Part shown: positions 43,163 through 51,924 of the stretch, piece after piece
Layout: each line of letters starts with the position of its first letter
Numbering within the stretch: position 1 is the stretch's first letter
Origin: CAKAHY01 sp963522175
GTDB lineage: Bacteria; Bacillota; Clostridia; Lachnospirales; Lachnospiraceae
DNA: 64,000 nucleotides
Reading direction: 5' to 3'
Assembly (NCBI GenBank): GCA_963522175.1
Contig: CAUQXC010000001.1
Coordinates: forward strand, 124,001-188,000
Notes under the pieces: generated by a model
Told to the model about the DNA's origin: nothing
Seen by the model: only the letters and a program-made list of their open reading frames with translations
Database searches by the model: none
Made by a program: the position numbers and the translations under genes

Positions 43163-45292
43163 CTAATTATACATACTAAGCTTAGAGATAGCATAAGTAC
43201 CGTTAACAGTATCATAATACACTATTCCTGCATTAAAATAAAATTCATCCGGATTTTCACCGCTTGCTGCCATCGTCTCCCTATATGAGGCATTATATGC
43301 GGCAAAATCGGCTTCAACAGGATCTTCATCGGGAGCCTCCTTCTTATATATGTCCAGCTTGGCATCCTTCGTTACAAATACGGAGCCCGAGTATATTATA
43401 TGTGAAAGAGTGCTTACTTGAGAATCGGAACGTTTTATTTTAATAATATACTTATCACTTCCTTCAGGCTTGACAAGCTTAAGTTCGGAATCAAGGATTT
43501 TAGACTGTTTAAGTCCTATACATTCACCGCCGAACTCTTCATTATATCCTTCTTTTTCCGTTACGGTGCAAAACAAATTATTTCCTTTCAAATAAAAGCT
43601 GTATCCGGCTTCCAGCGGTGCCGCCTCCTCCTCTGAGAGTGTACTTGTAGCAAATATATTTGCATTGGTAATTTCGTATACCCCATCTCTGTCTATAACG
43701 GTTGAATTTTTAGTGCCTTTATAAAAACCTTCACCTACGACATCATTATATCTGTCCGTCTTAAGTGTCATTGGAAGCTTAGGATATTCGCTATAGATAA
43801 ACTTAAACGGAGCGATAAAATCACTTACCGTACCGTCCAAACCTACAAAGTAACCGTCAGGTGTAAACTCCTGGGAGTACATTCTACCGTCTTCTCCGAA
43901 ATAGTAGTCTTTACCATCTATATTCTTCCAAGAGTTTTTGTAAAGTTCACCGTTTTCATCATAATATATATAATCCTGTACATAAAAGCCTCGAACTTCG
44001 GGATTGTAAAATATACTCAAATTATTGTAGGCTATCCAACCTTTATTTAAAGGTTTAGGATCTAAAAATACATATTCATCCGAAATATTTCCCTCGGCAC
44101 TTACATCTCTCTTATAAATAGGAATGGAGCGTACAGTCTCAAACTTATTAATTGCGGTACTTGTTTCCGTCACTGTTGAATTTTCAGTAAAACCGTAATA
44201 TACGGCATTATCCGTCAAACCGACTAAGTTTGCTTTATCGGATATTATTTCCGGCTTACTTCCGTCAAGCTCACAGGAATGTATATTTCCGTATGAAGCT
44301 GAGCTGTCAGGATCCGATTCACTCAGTATAAAGAGCTTATCATTAAGTACGAAAGCGGTAATGTCATAAATCCACGGTGCTTCTCCTGTATAAATAAGTT
44401 CATCGCCTCTTCCGTCCAAAAATACCCTTCTGACAACATTTTCCTCATTATTTCCTTTTTTAGATTGAGTATAATATACATATCCTTTGTAAATAGTGTA
44501 ATAAACGGCATCAAAATCTTTGATAACAAGCTTTATCTCTTTGCTTTCCGGATTAAGCTTTTTGAGACCTTCTTTGTCCTTAAAATATAAACCGTCGCTT
44601 GTAGCATTAACAAGAGGAAAATCCGTAGCTATATCCGCAGGTATGGTATGTAAGAGCTGTACGTCAAGGGTATCCAAATCCATTTGATAAATCCCCTTAC
44701 CGGCTGCAACTTCTTTATTAAACGTAAAGTAAAGCTTTCCCTCGGCAAGAGCATCCAATACAAGATAAAAAGTATCGGTATCAAAAGGCATAAGCATTTC
44801 TTCCTCGCTTCCGTCCGCTTTTGATCTGTAAATAGCTGCGGAACCCGGTATGTTTTTGTCATTTACGGCGGCACTGTAGTATATATAATCTTTATAGTAA
44901 TACATTTGCCCCGGTGTATTCTTACTTATAAGATTTAAGCTTTCACCGCCGGAATATGAATAAATCTCGGAATTATCATATTGACTCTTAAGAAAAATAT
45001 TCGTTCCGTCGGTAGTAACATAACTGTTTCCTAGAACATTGGAAGCCGGTGCCGTATCTCCCAGTGAACTTATCCGAGCAAGAGGACTGTTACTTTTTTT
45101 ATTTTTTTTCTTCTTTTTCGAAGCTTTCTTATCTTGCCTGCCTTCTGAAAAAGTCTCTTTTCTGATGCTGTCCTTCTTTGAAGAAAAAGCTTGAACACCT
45201 GAAAATATCGCACTTATCAAAACAACGAGTAAAATTACGGCAGCTATAATAAGTACTTTAATTTTAGCAAATCCTTTACTCTCTAAACTCAT
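43163..45292 (-). CDS. Membrane-anchored DUF5050/cell-wall-repeat protein (copy 1)
   Basis: Protein of 709 residues. A membrane helix (about 12-33) is followed by a Lys-rich stretch (about 48-66). A long beta-rich region of repeated 'YVYYTQSKKG'/'GLYFKDKEGLKKL' units spans about 80-410, as in DUF5050 propeller-like domains. One choline-binding-type repeat pair lies near 'YKNSWKNIDGKDYYFGEDGRM' (about 450-490). The last 220 residues are unassigned. The single N-terminal helix implies an extracytoplasmic C-terminus. Strong GGGAGG ribosome site. It is a close paralogue of the gene at 45894-47951. Confidence 0.8.
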   Translation of the reverse strand: MSLESKGFAKIKVLIIAAVILLVVLISAIFSGVQAFSSKKDSIRKETFSEGRQDKKASKKKKKNKKSNSPLARISSLGDTAPASNVLGNSYVTTDGTNIFLKSQYDNSEIYSYSGGESLNLISKNTPGQMYYYKDYIYYSAAVNDKNIPGSAAIYRSKADGSEEEMLMPFDTDTFYLVLDALAEGKLYFTFNKEVAAGKGIYQMDLDTLDVQLLHTIPADIATDFPLVNATSDGLYFKDKEGLKKLNPESKEIKLVIKDFDAVYYTIYKGYVYYTQSKKGNNEENVVRRVFLDGRGDELIYTGEAPWIYDITAFVLNDKLFILSESDPDSSASYGNIHSCELDGSKPEIISDKANLVGLTDNAVYYGFTENSTVTETSTAINKFETVRSIPIYKRDVSAEGNISDEYVFLDPKPLNKGWIAYNNLSIFYNPEVRGFYVQDYIYYDENGELYKNSWKNIDGKDYYFGEDGRMYSQEFTPDGYFVGLDGTVSDFIAPFKFIYSEYPKLPMTLKTDRYNDVVGEGFYKGTKNSTVIDRDGVYEITNANIFATSTLSEEEAAPLEAGYSFYLKGNNLFCTVTEKEGYNEEFGGECIGLKQSKILDSELKLVKPEGSDKYIIKIKRSDSQVSTLSHIIYSGSVFVTKDAKLDIYKKEAPDEDPVEADFAAYNASYRETMAASGENPDEFYFNAGIVYYDTVNGTYAISKLSMYN

Positions 45293-45413
45293 AGGAACCT
45301 CCCTTATAATAAATTATAATAAAAATCTTAACAGTATTATATCATACACAAGTCTTTATATGAAACCTTTTTCATATAATAAGTTTAAAATATATCTTTA
45401 TGTGAGTAAATAC

Positions 45414-45465
45414 AAAAAAAGACAGCGCCTCACCTTTTTAAAAAGAATAAAACTCCGTCTTTTAA
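45414..45465 (-). terminator. Weak terminator-like hairpin after the cupin gene
   Basis: AAAGAC and GTCTTT close a long imperfect stem, followed on the minus strand by TTTTTTT. The interior pairs poorly, so this is a low-confidence call. Confidence 0.35.
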
Positions 45466-45521
45466 TGTTTACTCTCTATTTTGTTGTGCTATTGAAAGAC
45501 GGTTTAATGCAAAAGCCTTAA

Positions 45522-45800
45522 CTATTTTAAAATGAGATGTACGAAAGCTTCACTTTCCTCCAAAAACTCCGCATTAATGTAGTTATCTCCATCGAAGTGA
45601 AGAATATCGCCCGGCGTAAGGATATACTCCGTACTTTCATTTATAAAAGCCTTAACCTTTCCCTTTACAACAGTGAAGGTTACGTTTGCCTCCGGATGAT
45701 TATGCTTCGGAATTAAGTCTCCTTTTACTCCCGCTTTCTTAACTATAGTAAAATTTCCCGCCTGTAAAACAAGACCTGTTTCATTATATACTTTTGACAT
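45522..45800 (-). CDS. Small cupin-domain protein
   Basis: Protein of 92 residues with one cupin barrel. The two cupin motifs are recognisable: 'PKHNHPEANVTFTVVKGKV' with two His and a Glu as metal ligands, and 'GDILHFDGDNY'. Small cupins of this type bind a metal or metabolite and have varied roles. It lies between the two DUF5050 genes with gaps of 93 and 229 bp, so it may be monocistronic. No specific function can be claimed. Confidence 0.8.
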   Translation of the reverse strand: MSKVYNETGLVLQAGNFTIVKKAGVKGDLIPKHNHPEANVTFTVVKGKVKAFINESTEYILTPGDILHFDGDNYINAEFLEESEAFVHLILK

Positions 45801-45893
45801 ACTGATATCTCCTTAACTTTATTTTTTATATTTAAAGTATAGTAAAATACTAGGAATTAGTATGTAACACAGGTTACATTTCTATATGTATTT

Positions 45894-47951
45894 TTAGTCA
45901 AACATACTCATCCATGAAATAGCGTAAGTACCTTTAACGGTGTCATGAGATACTATCTTACCATTGAAATAAAATCCGTTCACACCTCCCTTAACATCTG
46001 TAAAAAAATCGACAAGTCTGCTAAAAGTAGCTTTAATAGGCGGTTCATCAGGGGCATGTGCGTGATATACGTCAAGTTTGGCATCCTTGGTCACATATAC
46101 CGAACCTGAGTATACTACATATGTGAAAGGTCTTACTTTCTTACCGTCCTTTACTTTTAGAATATACTTATCGCTTCCTTCCGACTTGACAAGCTTAAGT
46201 TCTTTATTCGGAAGTATCGACTGCTTAAGTCCTATACATTCTCCCCCGAATTCTTTATTATAACCTTCATTTCCGGTTACGGTACAAAATAAATTTTCCC
46301 GTTTAAAATAAAAATTCTGACCTGCCTCCGGCAATACCGCTTCCTTTTCGGAAAATAAGCTTGTAGCCAGTATGTCCGCATTTGTAATCTCATACACTTC
46401 GCCTCTGTCTATAATAGTTGAAGCTTTATTGCTCTTATCAGATTCGTCATATTTATCCACGTTGACCGTCATTTCCGCATCCGGATATTCACTGTATACA
46501 AACTTGGACGGAGCCATAAAATCGCTTACCGTACCATCCGAACCTACAAAGTAACCGTCCGGTGTAAACTCCTGAGAGTACATTCTGCCATCTTCTCCGA
46601 AATAATAATCTTTACCGTCTATATTCTTCCAAGAGTTTTTGTAAAGTTCACCGTTTTCATCGTAATAAACATAGTCCATTCTGTAGGTGCCTAAAACATC
46701 GGGATAATAAAATTTACTGAGACTTTTATAAGATGCCCACGCTTTATTTAAAGGTCCGGGATCCAAAAATACGCTTTCATCCGAAACCTTTCCCTCAGCA
46801 CTTACATCTCTTTTGTAGGTAGAAAAGGTACGTGTAAACTCAAATTTACTGATTTCTGTACTTTTTTTTGTCACCTCCGAATTATCGATAAATCCATAGT
46901 ATATGGCATCATCTGTCAAACCTAACAGGTTTGCCTTCTCGGATATTACTTCCGTTTTGCTTCCGTCAAGTTCACATGAGTGTATACTGCCATATGAGGC
47001 AGGCGAATCAGGTTGGGATACACTTAATATAAAAAGTTTATTATTGAGTACAAAAGCCGTAATATCATAAATCCACGATGCCTCTCCGGTATAAACAAGC
47101 TCATCCTTTGTTCCATCTAAAAGTACCCTTCTGACAACATTTTCAGTATGCCCTCCTTTTTGAGAACGGGTATAGTATACATCTCCTTTGTATATAGTAT
47201 AATAAACAGCATCAAAATCTTTGATAACAAGCTCTGCTTCTTTACTTTCCGGATAAAGCTTTTTAAGTCCCTCTTTATCCTTAAAATATAAACCGTCACT
47301 TGTAACATTTACAAGCGGAAAGGTGGTGGCTACATCCGCCGGTATAGTATATAAGTGCTGTACATCAAAAGTATTGAGATCCATTTGATAAATGTCTTTA
47401 CCATCTGCCGCCTCTTTGTTAAGTGTAAAATAAAGTTTTCCGTCAACAAGAGCATCCAATACAAGATAGAACGTATCAGTATCAAAAGATGCAAGTAATT
47501 TCTCTTCACTTCCATCTACTTTAGACCTGTAAATACCTACGGAGCCGGACAGGCTTCTGTTATATACTGCGGCACTGTAGTATATATAATCTTTATAATA
47601 ATAAATATGCAACGGTACATTGTTACTCACAAGATTTAAACTTCCTTTGTCTGAATATGAATAAATCTTTGAATTATCATATTGATTTTTTAAAAAAATA
47701 TTTGTTCCGTCGCTAACAACGTAGCTGTTTCCAAGAACATTGGAAGCCGGTGCCGTATCCCCCAAAGAACTTATCTCAGTAGGATCAAGATCTTTTTTAT
47801 TTCCCGACAAACTCTCTTCTTTACCGCTTCTCTGTTTTGACGAAAGAGCACGAATACCTGAAAATACCACACTTATCAAAACAACGATCAAAATTATCGC
47901 AGTTACAATAAGAAGTTTAATTTTAAAAAATCCCTTACCCTCTAAACTCAT
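45894..47951 (-). CDS. Membrane-anchored DUF5050/cell-wall-repeat protein (copy 2)
   Basis: Protein of about 685 residues, collinear with the product of 43163-45292. It has the same N-terminal anchor (about 8-29), 'SLGDTAPASNVLGNSYV' at the head of the beta-rich DUF5050 region, the wall-repeat pair 'KNSWKNIDGKDYYFGEDGRM' (about 440-480) and the unassigned C-terminal region. It lacks the Lys-rich spacer of copy 1 and differs most in the last 80 residues. The start at 47951 has GGAGG and aligns with copy 1. It lies 24 bp after the MATE gene and is probably cotranscribed. Confidence 0.8.
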   Translation of the reverse strand: MSLEGKGFFKIKLLIVTAIILIVVLISVVFSGIRALSSKQRSGKEESLSGNKKDLDPTEISSLGDTAPASNVLGNSYVVSDGTNIFLKNQYDNSKIYSYSDKGSLNLVSNNVPLHIYYYKDYIYYSAAVYNRSLSGSVGIYRSKVDGSEEKLLASFDTDTFYLVLDALVDGKLYFTLNKEAADGKDIYQMDLNTFDVQHLYTIPADVATTFPLVNVTSDGLYFKDKEGLKKLYPESKEAELVIKDFDAVYYTIYKGDVYYTRSQKGGHTENVVRRVLLDGTKDELVYTGEASWIYDITAFVLNNKLFILSVSQPDSPASYGSIHSCELDGSKTEVISEKANLLGLTDDAIYYGFIDNSEVTKKSTEISKFEFTRTFSTYKRDVSAEGKVSDESVFLDPGPLNKAWASYKSLSKFYYPDVLGTYRMDYVYYDENGELYKNSWKNIDGKDYYFGEDGRMYSQEFTPDGYFVGSDGTVSDFMAPSKFVYSEYPDAEMTVNVDKYDESDKSNKASTIIDRGEVYEITNADILATSLFSEKEAVLPEAGQNFYFKRENLFCTVTGNEGYNKEFGGECIGLKQSILPNKELKLVKSEGSDKYILKVKDGKKVRPFTYVVYSGSVYVTKDAKLDVYHAHAPDEPPIKATFSRLVDFFTDVKGGVNGFYFNGKIVSHDTVKGTYAISWMSMFD

Positions 47952-47975
47952 AAAATCCTCCATTACAATAAATTT

Positions 47976-49301
47976 CTAGATACGTTTTTTTGTTATATAA
48001 TAAGCCGCAAACAAATATACGGTACATATTATCCATATAATAGGCTCCGCCATTACCGCACCCATATAACCTATAGCGGGTATAAAAAAGGCGGCAAAGA
48101 AAATCTTAAATACAAGCTCTATAACACCCGATAAAAGTGGTGCTATCTTATATTCCATAGCTTGCATACAGGCTCTGAATGTACACAATACTCCCAAAGG
48201 AAAAAAGAAAAGTACACAAAATCGTAAATTAAGCAAAGCCTTGTCCATAGTTTCGGCATTTCCGCTTGTGATTATCATTGCGAGCATAGACTTACCGACA
48301 AGAAAAATAAGTACTACGGCAAGTATTCCCCAAACTAAGCTTAAGACCATAAGAAGCTTTATAAAACCCTTAATTCTGTCATACTTTCTCGCCCCGTAAT
48401 TCTGGCTTACAAAGGTGGAAGCGGCAACGGACAAGGCGGCTATAGGCATCATGAACATTTCAAGTATTCTTCTGGATGCGGTTTGAGCGGTTATTACGCT
48501 TAAGCCGAGCTTATTTATTCCTTTTTGTAAAATTATACTTCCCAAGGAATAAGCCGACATCATGAGCCCCATGGATAAGCCCGTTGTAAACATCTCATTG
48601 AACAAAATAGGATTAAACTTGAAATCTTCCCATCTCGGGAGCAAATCCTTATACGTCTTTACAATAAATACGAAGCTGAGTACAGCAGATAAAATCTGTG
48701 ATATTACTGTTGCAACAGCCGCTCCCGCAATACCGAATTTAAAAATAAATATAAAAAGCCAATCCAGCACTATATTGCTTATACAGGCAATACCCAAAAA
48801 TATCAAAGGGGTTTTACTGTTTCCCACAGCCTGCATAAATCCTGCGCTCATATTATAGCATATTGTAGCCGCAAGTCCCGATAAAATAACAAAAATATAG
48901 CTGTACGCCTGCTTATATATACCTTCCGGAGTATCAAGCCATCTAAGTAAATACGGGAGTAAGGGTAAAAATATAAGTGTAAGGCTTACACTTATAAGTA
49001 AATTCAGGCTCAGCATGGTTGCAACGGCTTTTCTTAAACGCTTTTTGTCATTTTCACCGAAGATTCTTGCAATTATTATACTGTAGCCGTTATTAAGTCC
49101 GTTGGCAAAATTTATAAGTACCGAATATAAGGGAGCCGTCGAGCCTACGGCGGCAACCGCCTTATCCCCCAAGCCGGCACCGACCATCATTGTATCAGCA
49201 AAATTATAAATCTGCTGAAACAAAAGACCTGTAAATACCGGTACTATAAACGCAAATGCCAGCTTTAAAGGGTCTCCCTTTGTCATGTCCAATATTTTCA
49301 T
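47976..49301 (-). CDS. MATE-family efflux transporter
   Basis: Membrane antiporter of 441 residues with about twelve helices in two MatE repeats. It has the family's N-terminal 'PVFTGLLFQQIYNFADTMMVG' region, 'NGYSIIIARIFGENDKKRL' and the second-half counterpart 'FVSQNYGARKYDRIKG'. MATE proteins expel drugs, toxins or organic cations using sodium or proton gradients; the substrate is not evident. It starts 1 bp after the methyltransferase stop and is followed by a DUF5050 gene. Confidence 0.9.
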   Translation of the reverse strand: MKILDMTKGDPLKLAFAFIVPVFTGLLFQQIYNFADTMMVGAGLGDKAVAAVGSTAPLYSVLINFANGLNNGYSIIIARIFGENDKKRLRKAVATMLSLNLLISVSLTLIFLPLLPYLLRWLDTPEGIYKQAYSYIFVILSGLAATICYNMSAGFMQAVGNSKTPLIFLGIACISNIVLDWLFIFIFKFGIAGAAVATVISQILSAVLSFVFIVKTYKDLLPRWEDFKFNPILFNEMFTTGLSMGLMMSAYSLGSIILQKGINKLGLSVITAQTASRRILEMFMMPIAALSVAASTFVSQNYGARKYDRIKGFIKLLMVLSLVWGILAVVLIFLVGKSMLAMIITSGNAETMDKALLNLRFCVLFFFPLGVLCTFRACMQAMEYKIAPLLSGVIELVFKIFFAAFFIPAIGYMGAVMAEPIIWIICTVYLFAAYYITKKRI

Positions 49302-49302
49302 C

Positions 49303-50460
49303 CTAAACCTCCGGATATTTAAGTAAAGTAAGCAGCGTAGGGGTCAGTCCGTACAGGCTGCATGAGGCTTTTACTTCTTCAAGCGCTTTTTCTTTCTTTT
49401 GTTTTGATTTGTTTTTATTTAAAACCGCTCTTATAAGGATATTTTTAGGGGTATGGCTGAAATCCACAAATTCCAGTATATCCGTATCATAGGAGCTGTA
49501 TTCCAATAAATTTGCTCTTATACTGTCGGTGAGCAAGTCACAAAACCTCGCTTTAATAAGTCCGTAACGCCCCATAAGATTGAAGCTTTGAGCCGAAAAC
49601 TGCCCGGCAAGCTCATGCTGGCAACAGGGAACACAAAAGATCATTTTTGCACCCCACTTTATAGCGTTAAATAAGGCGTAATCGCTTGCCGTATCACAGG
49701 CATGCAAACTTATAACCATATCCGGTATAAAATCCGCCTTATAGCCGTTTATATTTCCAAGCTTAAAGCTAAGCCCCTCATATCCGTATTTTTTTGCGGC
49801 GGAGTTGCAATTATTTATAACCTCTTCTTTTAAATCAAGTCCTATCATATTTACCTTGATATGCTTTATATTACAAAGGTAATGGTACACCAAAAAGCTT
49901 AAATACGACTTTCCGCAACCGAAATCTATTATATTTAAGCTTGTACATTTTTCTTTTCTGACGGCATCGTCTATTATCTCTATAAATCTGTTTATTTGCT
50001 TATATTTGTCATACATGGACTTTACGACCTTGGCTTCTTTGGTAAATATCCCCATATCAACAAGCACTTCCAAGGGCTTACCCTCTTCAAATATATAGCT
50101 TTTCTTCCTGTTGTGTGCACTTTGTATTTTTAAGGGCTGTTTTTTATTTTGCTTTATTCTGCTCGAAAATACCTTCCCTTTTTTACTTATCTTAATTGAG
50201 TACTCATAAGATTCCGACCATGAGTTAAATTGCAGGAAATCTCTTCCGAGTACATCGTTGCACATAATTATAAGCTCATCCGAATTGACATTTTCATGAA
50301 AAACCTGCTTTTGAGTATACTTGCTTACCTGAAAATAATCCTGTTTTTTTTCAATGTCGAACTTGATAAAATCCGTATTCGTTTTACCGGTTTTACTGAT
50401 GACCGCCTTAATTATATTATCCGAAAATATTTTTTGAAGTTCTTCCAAAATCTCACTCAT
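49303..50460 (-). CDS. Class I SAM methyltransferase, METTL25-like
   Basis: Protein of 385 residues. The Rossmann methyltransferase domain has motif I 'IIDFGCGKSYLSFLVYHYL' (about 175-195), 'MIGLDLKEEVI' and 'ISLHACDTASDYAL', with the diagnostic 'FCVPCCQHEL'. This pattern matches the Methyltransf_32/METTL25-related family, whose members act on rRNA or unknown substrates. An N-terminal domain of about 140 residues is unassigned and may bind the substrate. The tRNA-Leu gene and its terminator lie just upstream; no promoter of its own is obvious. Confidence 0.8.
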   Translation of the reverse strand: MSEILEELQKIFSDNIIKAVISKTGKTNTDFIKFDIEKKQDYFQVSKYTQKQVFHENVNSDELIIMCNDVLGRDFLQFNSWSESYEYSIKISKKGKVFSSRIKQNKKQPLKIQSAHNRKKSYIFEEGKPLEVLVDMGIFTKEAKVVKSMYDKYKQINRFIEIIDDAVRKEKCTSLNIIDFGCGKSYLSFLVYHYLCNIKHIKVNMIGLDLKEEVINNCNSAAKKYGYEGLSFKLGNINGYKADFIPDMVISLHACDTASDYALFNAIKWGAKMIFCVPCCQHELAGQFSAQSFNLMGRYGLIKARFCDLLTDSIRANLLEYSSYDTDILEFVDFSHTPKNILIRAVLNKNKSKQKKEKALEEVKASCSLYGLTPTLLTLLKYPEV

Positions 50461-50499
50461 AAACTCTCCCGATACAAGATTAAAATATTTATATATATC

Positions 50500-50530
50500 A
50501 AAAAGACGAAAGCCTTAGGCTTTCGTCTTT
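50500..50530 (-). terminator. Terminator of the tRNA-Leu gene
   Basis: AAAGACGAAAGCC and GGCTTTCGTCTTT form a perfect 13-bp stem with a 3-nt loop, followed on the minus strand by a T-run. Confidence 0.85.
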
Positions 50531-50534
50531 ACTC

Positions 50535-50618
50535 TGCGGGGAAAGGGACTTGAACCCTCACGATTATACCATCACTAGATCCTTAGTCTAGCCTGTCTGC
50601 CAGTTCCAGCATCCCCGC
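50535..50618 (-). tRNA. tRNA-Leu (anticodon AAG)
   Basis: An 84-nt class II tRNA with acceptor GCGGGGA/TCCCCGC, a long variable arm, T-loop GGTTCAAGTCC and D-loop with GGCAGAC. The anticodon stem CTAGA/TCTAG encloses the 7-nt loop CTAAGGA, which gives anticodon AAG for CUU leucine codons. The discriminator base is A. The CCA end is not encoded. It reads through its own promoter and terminator. Confidence 0.93.
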
Positions 50619-50634
50619 CCGTAACACGAAAATT

Positions 50635-50663
50635 AGTATAGCATAAGGCGAGGTATTTGGCAA
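50635..50663 (-). promoter_or_regulatory. Promoter of the tRNA-Leu gene
   Basis: TTGCCA and TATACT are spaced by 17 bp and lie about 17 bp before the mature tRNA 5' end. Confidence 0.75.
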
Positions 50664-50670
50664 GCACTTT

Positions 50671-51903
50671 TTAATCAAATATTTCTGTTGCTCTGGGAAA
50701 TATTCCTTTCATTTTTGCAATAGCCATTCCGTAGTTGATTATCGGCACATCAAAGTCCTTTATAGTTTCAAGTCTGGCTTTCATAGCCTGCTCTGTAATC
50801 ATGCAGGCTCCGCAATGTACCACAAGGGAAATATCCCTTAAATCCGCTGAAAAATCATTCCCCGAACTGAATACATACTCAAGCTTTACTCCGGAATATG
50901 TCGAGAGCCATCCCGGCATTTTTACCGTCCCTATATCGTTACACTGCCTATGATGCGTACATGCCTCGGAAATGAGCACCTTATCCCCGTCTTTTAAGGA
51001 ATCCAAAGCACGCAAGCCTTTTATAAATTCAGAAAGCTCTCCCTTATATCTTGCAAAAAGGATGGAAAAGGATGTAAGCTTAACATCCCTTTCCAAAACC
51101 CCTGCAACGTATTCAAAGACCTGTGAATCCGTTATAACCAAATCGGGTTTAGCCTTAAGCCTTTCGATACTTTCTTTAAGCTGTTCGGGCTTACAGCAGC
51201 TTACAGTACACGAATGTTCAAGCAATTCCCTCAAAACAAGCTGCTGAGGCAGTATTATCCTGCCCTTCGGCGCCGCCTCGTCAATAGGAATAACCAAGAC
51301 CACACTTGAAGCTTCCGGTATCAAATCGGCTACGATATATCTCTTTTTTTGAAGCCCCGCTTCAAAGCTCGCCAGCATAAGCTTAAGCTTTTCGATATTG
51401 AAGGCATCCGCCGTGCTGACAATCACGCTGTTCAACTCATCAAAGCAGGCTTCGCTGAATTCGGAATTGTAAAGCTCAAAATCCGGTTTTTCATTTTGAT
51501 AGCCCTCATACAAATCCGCCTTGTTAAAAACCGCAATATAAGGCTTTTTCTTATCCTTAAGTTTTTTAATAAGTTCAATTTCTTTGCTGCAAAGTCTTCT
51601 TTTATATTCAAGCACCACTACGGCTATATCAATAAGCTCCAGCTGTTCATAAGCTTTATTAACCCTTAAAGTCCCGAGTTCTCCGATATCATCCAGTCCC
51701 GGCGTATCAACAAGAACAACGGGACCTACAGGTAAAAGTTCCATGCTTTTTTTTACCGGATCCGTTGTGGTTCCCAAAGTATCACTGACTATAGAAATAT
51801 TTTGAGCGGCTATCGCATTGACAAGGCTTGATTTCCCGGCATTTCTGAGTCCGAAAAAGCCTATATGTGTACGCTCTCCCGAACTTATATTGCTAAGTCC
51901 CAT
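50671..51903 (-). CDS. hydF: [FeFe]-hydrogenase maturation GTPase HydF
   Basis: Scaffold GTPase on which the diiron subcluster is assembled before transfer to hydrogenase; about 410 residues from the ATG at 51903 (GAGAGG site; an in-frame GTG at 51918 is less likely). G motifs are 'GLRNAGKS' (18-25), 'DTPGLDDIG' and 'NKAD'. The C-terminal iron-sulfur ligands are the Cys-x-His pair 'CTHH' and the 'HCGAC' motif. It is last in the TM1266-hydE-hydG-hydF group, 21 bp after hydG. Confidence 0.93.
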   Translation of the reverse strand: MGLSNISSGERTHIGFFGLRNAGKSSLVNAIAAQNISIVSDTLGTTTDPVKKSMELLPVGPVVLVDTPGLDDIGELGTLRVNKAYEQLELIDIAVVVLEYKRRLCSKEIELIKKLKDKKKPYIAVFNKADLYEGYQNEKPDFELYNSEFSEACFDELNSVIVSTADAFNIEKLKLMLASFEAGLQKKRYIVADLIPEASSVVLVIPIDEAAPKGRIILPQQLVLRELLEHSCTVSCCKPEQLKESIERLKAKPDLVITDSQVFEYVAGVLERDVKLTSFSILFARYKGELSEFIKGLRALDSLKDGDKVLISEACTHHRQCNDIGTVKMPGWLSTYSGVKLEYVFSSGNDFSADLRDISLVVHCGACMITEQAMKARLETIKDFDVPIINYGMAIAKMKGIFPRATEIFD

Positions 51904-51924
51904 CAAATTTCCTCTCACTGTCTC

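Noticed and set aside
44323..44529. Small minus-strand frames inside the DUF5050 genes
   Set aside because: They are out-of-frame reads within long intact genes; the same shadows recur in both paralogues.
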